From assembly GCA_023247815.1 (NCBI GenBank), contig JAHFFS010000012.1, forward strand, positions 1 to 14,745: DNA of 14,745 nucleotides, in the 5' to 3' direction. The stretch comes from Candidatus Omnitrophota bacterium. Its GTDB lineage: Bacteria > Omnitrophota > Gorgyraeia > Zapsychrales > JANLHA01. Position 1 is the first letter of the stretch. Every line of letters starts with the position of its first letter. The translations under genes and the position numbers were made by a program. Positions 6,955 to 12,004 of the stretch are shown here, piece after piece. Below the pieces are notes generated by a model that was given only the letters and a program-made list of their open reading frames with translations, was not told the origin of the DNA and did not search any database.

Positions 6955-7040
6955 ATTAAGAGCGACGATGTTCTTAATTTTTAGGGCAAGTCTCCGAAGA
7001 GGTTATCCTCGGAGAAAGATGAATATGGGCGACGCAGTCC
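6955..7040 (+). promoter_or_regulatory. ANTAR-type dual hexaloop RNA leader (glutamine synthetase)
   Basis: Hairpin P1 (6955-6978) has a 9-bp stem ATTAAGAGC/GTTCTTAAT (one G-U pair) closing hexaloop GACGAT. Hairpin P2 (7027-7040) has a short 4-bp stem GGGC/GTCC (one G-U pair) closing hexaloop GACGCA. The P2 3' arm (7037-7040) overlaps the terminator 5' arm (7038-7043). The linker is 48 bases and contains a third hairpin, TCTCCGA/TCGGAGA (6991-6997 with 7009-7015), which the porin leader lacks. Both hexaloops have G at positions 1 and 4. P2 is weak alone, which would make it depend on a bound protein. The structure is seen in the sequence; recognition by the GAF-GAF-ANTAR protein encoded 1.4 kb upstream is inference. 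Confidence 0.8.
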
Positions 7041-7096
7041 TCGAAAAGCAGTTAGGCATGCTTAACGAGGATTTTTTATTTGGCGGTGATTCATAG
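7019..7096 (+). CDS. Possible leader peptide spanning the attenuator (25 aa)
   Basis: ATG 7019 follows GGAGA (7011-7015) with a 3-base gap and opens 25 codons to TAG 7094. The frame runs across hairpin P2 and the whole terminator. Its ribosome binding site lies in the 3' arm of the third leader hairpin (7009-7015), so that hairpin could hide it. A ribosome moving through would disrupt the terminator. The product begins MNMGDAVLEKQL and ends FGGDS, with no run of a regulatory amino acid. This may be chance. Confidence 0.25.
   Translation: MNMGDAVLEKQLGMLNEDFLFGGDS
7038..7077 (+). terminator. Conditional intrinsic terminator in the glutamine synthetase leader
   Basis: TCCTCG (7038-7043) pairs with CGAGGA (7066-7071). 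After a 2x2 A/A internal loop, AAGCA (7046-7050) pairs with TGCTT (7059-7063). Six T follow (7072-7077). The 5' arm is shared with hairpin P2, so antiterminator and terminator are alternative folds. It is weaker than the porin-leader terminator. Confidence 0.78.
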
Positions 7097-7114
7097 GGAT
7101 GTTCAATACGTTTC

Positions 7115-7143
7115 TTGACACCAACTTAGTCGATTGTTAGAAT
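7115..7143 (+). promoter_or_regulatory. sigma70-type promoter 2 of glutamine synthetase, downstream of the attenuator
   Basis: TTGACA (7115-7120), a 17-base spacer and TAGAAT (7138-7143). Transcription would start near 7150 and so avoid the terminator at 7038-7077. The remaining leader to ATG 7229 holds only a weak 4-bp hairpin (7165-7178) and no terminator. This promoter should provide basal, attenuator-independent glutamine synthetase. Confidence 0.7.
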
Positions 7144-7228
7144 GTTTTTTTTGAGGCGCATTTTAGGGATGTAACCCTTTGTCAAACAAAAGCATTCATC
7201 TTTATAAAATTAAAAAAAGGAGTAGGCA

Positions 7229-9391
7229 ATGAGTACGCGGTCAAGAATGCAAAATTTGGAACCCGGTGAAAAACAAGGTAACGGGGAATGCTGTTCGGAG
7301 GTGAGGGCGATGGAAAATGTCGCTGATTATTTTGGTAAAAATACTTTTAGTTTGAAGACGATGCGCAATTTTCTTTCTGAGAAGGCCTATAAATCTTTGA
7401 GTGCCACGATCAAAGAGGGCGGCAAGCTTGATCCGGCGATTGCCGATGAGGTTGCGGATGCCATGAAGACCTGGGCGATCTCACATGGGGCAACCCATTT
7501 TAGCCACTGGTTTCAGCCGCTGACCGGTACGACCGCGGAAAAACATGATTCTTTTATTGAGCCGGACGGTGAAGGCGGGGTTATTCTTAAGTTTTCTGGT
7601 AAAAAATTGATTCAAGGGGAGCCAGACGCTTCGAGTTTTCCTTCCGGCGGTTTGCGCCCCACTTTTGAGGCCCGTGGATATACTGGCTGGGATCCGACCA
7701 GTCCGGCTTTTATTAAGGAAGGTCCGCAAAGATCTACTCTTTGCATCCCGACTTACTTCATTGGTTGGAACGGCGAGGCCTTGGATAAAAAGACGCCTTT
7801 GCTACGTTCTTTGAGGGCGATTTCAAAGCAAGTTTGCCGTTTGGCCGAACTGTTTGATATCAAGACCCAGGGCAAACAGGCTTATGTTACTTTGGGCCCC
7901 GAACAGGAATATTTTTTGATTGACCGGGATTTTTATTTTCAAAGGATTGATCTGGTGCAAACCGGTCGAACCCTTTTTGGTCGAGAGCCTGCCAAACATC
8001 AACAGATGGCTGATCATTATTTTGGCGCGATCAAGACCCGGGTCATGGCGTTTATGGAAGAGCTTGATTACGAGATGTGGAAATTAGGGGCCCCGACCAC
8101 GACGAGGCATAACGAGGTTTCTCCCCATCAATTTGAAGTTGCTCCAGTTTTTGAACATGCCAATATGGCCATTGATCACAATATGTTGCTTATGGAAGTC
8201 ATGCAAAAAGTCGCGGAAAAGCATGGGCTAGCTTGTTTACTTCACGAAAAGCCATTTGACGGTGTCAATGGTTCCGGTAAGCATATGAACTGGTCGCTTG
8301 TCGGGCCCGATGGGAAAAATTGGTTGTCACCGGGTGCCAATCCGCATGACAATATGATTTTTTTAACCACGTTGTGCGCGGTGATCAAAGGTGTTGATAC
8401 GCACGCGAAAATGTTGCGCGCGTCGATTGCCTCTGCCGCGAACGACCATCGTTTGGGTTCGCATGAAGCTCCACCGGCGATCATCTCCATCTTTTTGGGA
8501 GAGCAGTTGATGGATGTCATCGAGCAGATTGAAAAAGGCGGTGCTAAATCTTCAAAGAAGGGCGGCGTCTTGGAATTGGGGATTGACGTCCTTCCAACGT
8601 TACCCCGCGACGCCACCGATCGTAACCGCACCTCACCATTCGCTTTTACCGGGGCCAAGTTTGAGTTTCGAGCGGCCGGGTCGGGAATGAGTTTGGCTGG
8701 TCCGACGATCGTTTTGAATACGATCGTCGCTGATGCCTTTGATGATATCTGCAATCAGCTTGAAAAAGAGAAAAAGGGCAAGAAGGATTTCAGCGAGGCC
8801 CTTCAAAAAGTGTTGCAGGGAGTCATCAAGAAGCATAAGCGCGTTATCTTCAATGGTGATAACTATTCCGAGGCTTGGGCGAAGGAAGCCGAGAAACGCG
8901 GGTTACCGAATTTAAAATCGACGCCCGAGGCGCTGGAAGTTGTCAAAGAAGAAGAGAGCATCAAGTTGTTTGAGCGACAAAGTGTTCTTACTAAACAGGA
9001 ATTGTTGTCTCGCTACGACGCGTACAAAGAGACTTACGCGTCGATCATCAAATATGAAGCAGCGTGTTCTCTTCATATGGCAAGAACTATGTTCATTCCT
9101 GCCGCACTTGAATATCAAGAAGAGCTTGCCTCGACAATTCAGTCGGTGGCCTTGGTCAATAAATCGGCAAAATCAAAAGCCACAGCAGATCTTTTAAAGG
9201 ATCTTTGTGCTGAGACTGACAAAGCACTGCTGGTGGCGAAAAAGTTAGCAAGCGCCATCGAGGGCGGAGTATCGCTTAAGACAAAGTATGCGATGGAAGA
9301 GCTTCGAGCCGCGGTTGACGCTTTGGAAAGTATGGTCCCGGAGCAGAAATGGCCGTTACCGTCTTATACGGAGATGCTGTTTATCATGTAA
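7229..9391 (+). CDS. glnN: Glutamine synthetase type III
   Basis: A 720-residue cytoplasmic enzyme, the expected size for GSIII and far longer than GSI. It makes glutamine from glutamate, ammonia and ATP. The GSIII signatures run in order: PTFEARGYTGWDPTSPAF (144-161), CIPTYFIGWNGEALDKKTP (172-190), metal-binding GPEQEYFL (223-230), NEVSPHQFEVAPVFE (295-309), NGSGKHMNWS (347-356) and NRTSPFAFTGAKFEFR (466-481). A long helical C-terminal extension follows. Nothing essential looks missing. ATG 7229 has AGGAG 7 bases upstream; an internal start at ATG 7310 (residue 28) also has GGAGGTGAGGG before it and would begin MENVADYFG, closer to usual GSIII N termini. Expression is predicted to combine an ANTAR-controlled leader with a second promoter at 7115. 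A glutamine amidotransferase and NAD+ synthetase follow on the same strand. Confidence 0.96.
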   Translation: MSTRSRMQNLEPGEKQGNGECCSEVRAMENVADYFGKNTFSLKTMRNFLSEKAYKSLSATIKEGGKLDPAIADEVADAMKTWAISHGATHFSHWFQPLTGTTAEKHDSFIEPDGEGGVILKFSGKKLIQGEPDASSFPSGGLRPTFEARGYTGWDPTSPAFIKEGPQRSTLCIPTYFIGWNGEALDKKTPLLRSLRAISKQVCRLAELFDIKTQGKQAYVTLGPEQEYFLIDRDFYFQRIDLVQTGRTLFGREPAKHQQMADHYFGAIKTRVMAFMEELDYEMWKLGAPTTTRHNEVSPHQFEVAPVFEHANMAIDHNMLLMEVMQKVAEKHGLACLLHEKPFDGVNGSGKHMNWSLVGPDGKNWLSPGANPHDNMIFLTTLCAVIKGVDTHAKMLRASIASAANDHRLGSHEAPPAIISIFLGEQLMDVIEQIEKGGAKSSKKGGVLELGIDVLPTLPRDATDRNRTSPFAFTGAKFEFRAAGSGMSLAGPTIVLNTIVADAFDDICNQLEKEKKGKKDFSEALQKVLQGVIKKHKRVIFNGDNYSEAWAKEAEKRGLPNLKSTPEALEVVKEEESIKLFERQSVLTKQELLSRYDAYKETYASIIKYEAACSLHMARTMFIPAALEYQEELASTIQSVALVNKSAKSKATADLLKDLCAETDKALLVAKKLASAIEGGVSLKTKYAMEELRAAVDALESMVPEQKWPLPSYTEMLFIM

Positions 9392-9408
9392 AAGTGGAGT
9401 CGTGTGAT

Positions 9409-9458
9409 ATTGTGCCCCAGTGTTTCAGTTGGTCTACAGCTGAGATCTGGGGCACGAT
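9409..9458 (+). other. Long intergenic hairpin between glutamine synthetase and the amidotransferase
   Basis: The outer 12-bp stem pairs 9409-9420 with 9447-9458 (core GTGCCCCAG/CTGGGGCAC, perfect). The inner 7-bp stem pairs TCAGTTG (9425-9431) with CAGCTGA (9437-9443) around loop GTCTA. It begins 18 bases after the glutamine synthetase stop. The following bases are T-rich but interrupted (GATTCTATTTACTC), so it is at best a leaky terminator. It could instead be a processing or stabilising hairpin that sets different levels for glnN and the downstream genes. Confidence 0.65.
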
Positions 9459-9487
9459 TCTATTTACTCATTGTCTTCCTAGAAGAG

Positions 9488-10186
9488 ATGATCCTTTTCA
9501 TTAAACACATTGATATCGAAGGACCGGGAACGCTCGGGGAATATTTTCAGCGTAAGGGAAAGCCATTTGACACGATTGATTTGGGAGAAGGTGAAAAACT
9601 GCCGGCCTCCTTGGATCGTTACGACGCGATTGTTTCGCTCGGCGGACCAATGAATGTTTACGAGGAAGACAAATACCCGTTTCTTAAAGATGAAGATGTC
9701 TTGATCAAAAAAGTCTTGCAGGCCCAAATCCCATTTTTAGGGATTTGTCTGGGGTCGCAACTGTTGGCCAAGGCCAGTGGGGCGAGGGTAAAAAAATCGC
9801 CACGTCAAGAAATTGGATTTTTTGATATTGAATTGAGTCATCAAGGTCAAGACGACCCGCTCTTTAAAAATTTGGGAAACACGGTCCATGTTTTTCAGTG
9901 GCATGAAGATATGTTTGAAATCCCGTCCTCTGGCCAATTGTTGGCCAGCTCAAAGGAGTGTCCGCATCAGGTCTTAAAGGTCGGTAAAAATGCTTATGGT
10001 TTGCAGTTTCACGTCGAGATCACGGACAAGAGCATTGAGGAATGGTCGAAGGAATATTTGAAATCCGGTCCGGCAGTTCCTTTTCAAAAGCAGATGGGTG
10101 GCATGCTTAAACATTATCAAGAAAAACGAAAAATTTTTAATCAGACCGCGGCACAGATATACGATAATTTTTTGGAATTGCTATGA
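9488..10186 (+). CDS. Class I glutamine amidotransferase (GMP synthase-like domain)
   Basis: A 232-residue stand-alone type 1 GATase. The nucleophile is Cys87 in GICLGSQLLA, and the His-Glu pair is H175 and E177 in LQFHVEIT, so the triad is complete. The oxyanion region VSLGGPMNV is also clear. Such domains hydrolyse glutamine and pass ammonia to a partner; the closest family is the GATase1 GMP-synthase-like group, but GMP synthase's ATPase half is absent. ATG 9488 is preferred over GTG 9404, because the extra N terminus would be encoded by the hairpin at 9409-9458 and the family begins near ILFIKHID. The ribosome binding site is weak (AGAAGAG). Its stop overlaps the NAD+ synthetase start by 4 bases (ATGA), implying translational coupling. 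Partner and product are unknown. Confidence 0.88.
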   Translation: MILFIKHIDIEGPGTLGEYFQRKGKPFDTIDLGEGEKLPASLDRYDAIVSLGGPMNVYEEDKYPFLKDEDVLIKKVLQAQIPFLGICLGSQLLAKASGARVKKSPRQEIGFFDIELSHQGQDDPLFKNLGNTVHVFQWHEDMFEIPSSGQLLASSKECPHQVLKVGKNAYGLQFHVEITDKSIEEWSKEYLKSGPAVPFQKQMGGMLKHYQEKRKIFNQTAAQIYDNFLELL

Positions 10187-11871
10187 ATACACTGCGCATC
10201 GCTTTAGCCCAAATCAACCCCACCGTCGGGGACATTGACAATAACCGCAAGCGGATCCTGTCTTCGATCCAAGCCGCAAAAAAAGTCCAGGCAGACGTGG
10301 TTGTTTTTCCCGAATTGGTCTTGAGTGGTTATCCACCGGAAGATTTATTGCATAAAAAACATTTTGTTGATGAGAATCTCAAGGCCGTTCGCCAATTGGC
10401 GAAATCGGTTTCCGGGCTCGTTGCCGTGATCGGCGGCGTTGACCGCGACCAACAAGGCCGGCTTTATAACGCCGCGTTTGTGATCGCGGACCAAAAAATT
10501 CCGGCGGTCTATCATAAGCACGAGCTTCCTAACTACGGTGTGTTTGATGAAAAGCGGTATTTTACCGACGGGAAGCAGAACCCAATTTTAGAAATTCGGG
10601 GAGTTCTTTGTGCCGTCAATATCTGCGAAGATATCTGGAAGGAAGACGGCATTCCTTGTGCGCAGGCGAAATCCGGAGCCAAATTGTTGTTGAACTTGTC
10701 ATCTTCGCCGTTTGATCTTAGCAAGATGGATCAGCGAGAGAAATTGTTGAAAAAACGGGCCAAACAATTGCACTGCACCATTTGTTACGCGAATTTGGTT
10801 GGCGGGCAAGATGAGCTTGTATTTGACGGCGGCAGTATGATTGTGGGGCCGCAAGGAAAGATTGTTGCCGTGGCGAAAGAGTTTGCTGAAGATTTGCTGA
10901 CAATGGACGTCCCGTTAGAATTATTAAAATCAAAGAAGACAAAAGTCAAACCGTTGATTCGATGCAAAGGGTTGCCGTTGACGAAAAAAAGTGAGCTACC
11001 GGCCCGCGGCCGTGAACCTTTATCGCAATTGGAAAGGATTTATCGAGCGCTGGTATTGGGAACGCGGGATTATGTCCGTAAGAATGGATTTGAAAAAGTG
11101 GTTATTGGCTTGAGTGGTGGGATCGATTCTGCTCTGGTTGCGGCCATTGCTGTTGAGGCCTTGGGCAAAGAAGGTGTTGTTGGGGTAACGATGCCTTCAC
11201 AATTTTCATCGAGTGCCACGAGAAGCGATGCCAAGCAGTTGGCGCAAAATTTGGGGATCCAATTTTTGGAATTGCCGATCCAGGGGGTCTTTGAGCATTA
11301 TTTGGAAGTGTTGAAACCGGCGTTGCTGGGCCGGGCCGTGGATGTGACTGAGGAGAATTTGCAGGCGCGCGTTCGTGGAAATCTGCTTATGGCCCTTTCC
11401 AATAAATTTGGCTGGTTGGTATTAACGACCGGCAATAAAAGTGAAATCGCAGTTGGTTATTGCACGCTTTACGGCGATATGTCCGGTGGTTTCGGGGTCA
11501 TTAAGGATGTCCCAAAAACCAAAGTTTATGAAATTGCCAGGTTGAGCAATCAAAAGCACAGCGGATGGATCCCAGAAAGTGTTTTTAGCCGGCCGCCCAG
11601 CGCTGAATTGCGAGCGAATCAGAAAGACCAAGACAGTCTGCCGGCTTATGATATTTTAGATTTGATTTTGGAAGGATACGTTGAAAAGTATCTGTCGATC
11701 TCCCAATTGGATCAAAAGTTGAAGGACCGTGGATTGATTGAAGATGTGATCAAAAAGATCGACCGATCTGAATATAAGCGCCGTCAGGCCCCGCCAGGAA
11801 TCAAAATCACCCCACGCGCCTTTGGCCGCGATTGGCGTGTTCCTATCACCAATAAATACATAGGGTTTTGA
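10183..11871 (+). CDS. nadE: Glutamine-dependent NAD+ synthetase
   Basis: A 562-residue two-domain enzyme that converts deamido-NAD+ to NAD+ with ATP, taking ammonia from glutamine, the last step of NAD+ synthesis. The N-terminal nitrilase-fold glutaminase (about 1-265) shows the Glu-Lys-Cys triad: E44 in FPELVLSGYPPEDL, K112 in KHELPNYG and C148 in NICEDIW. The C-terminal ATP-pyrophosphatase domain (about 280-562) has the P-loop SGGIDS (311-316), TTGNKSE, YCTLYGDMSGGF and RPPSAELR. All key residues are present and the length is normal. Because it already contains a glutaminase domain, it does not need the upstream amidotransferase, which makes their 4-base overlap curious. No convincing terminator lies after its stop. 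Confidence 0.96.
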   Translation: MNTLRIALAQINPTVGDIDNNRKRILSSIQAAKKVQADVVVFPELVLSGYPPEDLLHKKHFVDENLKAVRQLAKSVSGLVAVIGGVDRDQQGRLYNAAFVIADQKIPAVYHKHELPNYGVFDEKRYFTDGKQNPILEIRGVLCAVNICEDIWKEDGIPCAQAKSGAKLLLNLSSSPFDLSKMDQREKLLKKRAKQLHCTICYANLVGGQDELVFDGGSMIVGPQGKIVAVAKEFAEDLLTMDVPLELLKSKKTKVKPLIRCKGLPLTKKSELPARGREPLSQLERIYRALVLGTRDYVRKNGFEKVVIGLSGGIDSALVAAIAVEALGKEGVVGVTMPSQFSSSATRSDAKQLAQNLGIQFLELPIQGVFEHYLEVLKPALLGRAVDVTEENLQARVRGNLLMALSNKFGWLVLTTGNKSEIAVGYCTLYGDMSGGFGVIKDVPKTKVYEIARLSNQKHSGWIPESVFSRPPSAELRANQKDQDSLPAYDILDLILEGYVEKYLSISQLDQKLKDRGLIEDVIKKIDRSEYKRRQAPPGIKITPRAFGRDWRVPITNKYIGF

Positions 11872-11914
11872 TTCTGTACGATTGTTTTTTGCTCATGAAG
11901 TTTTGATAATTTCA

Positions 11915-11943
11915 TTGCAAGTTTTTGGTTTTATAGATAAAAT
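11915..11943 (+). promoter_or_regulatory. Probable promoter of glutamate synthase
   Basis: TTGCAA (11915-11920), a 17-base spacer and TAAAAT (11938-11943), in the AT-rich gap after nadE. The start would be near 11950, leaving a leader of about 55 bases. I looked for a hexaloop pair or terminator in this leader and saw none. Confidence 0.55.
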
Positions 11944-12004
11944 AAAAGGCTTTAAGTGCAATTTTTTCCGAATTTTTCTGGAATTTTCATCATAAGGAGT
12001 TGGG

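Noticed and set aside
7165..7178. A third hexaloop hairpin (AGGG/CCCT around ATGTAA) near glutamine synthetase
   Set aside because: The stem is only 4 bp, the loop lacks G at positions 1 and 4, and there is no paired hairpin or overlapping terminator.
9404..9487. GTG start giving the amidotransferase 28 extra residues
   Set aside because: The extension would be translated from the intergenic hairpin and does not resemble the family, which starts near ILFIKHID.
11944..12004. Possible attenuator in the glutamate synthase leader
   Set aside because: Only a weak TTCC/GGAA pairing with a 10-base loop is visible, with no hexaloop and no terminator.
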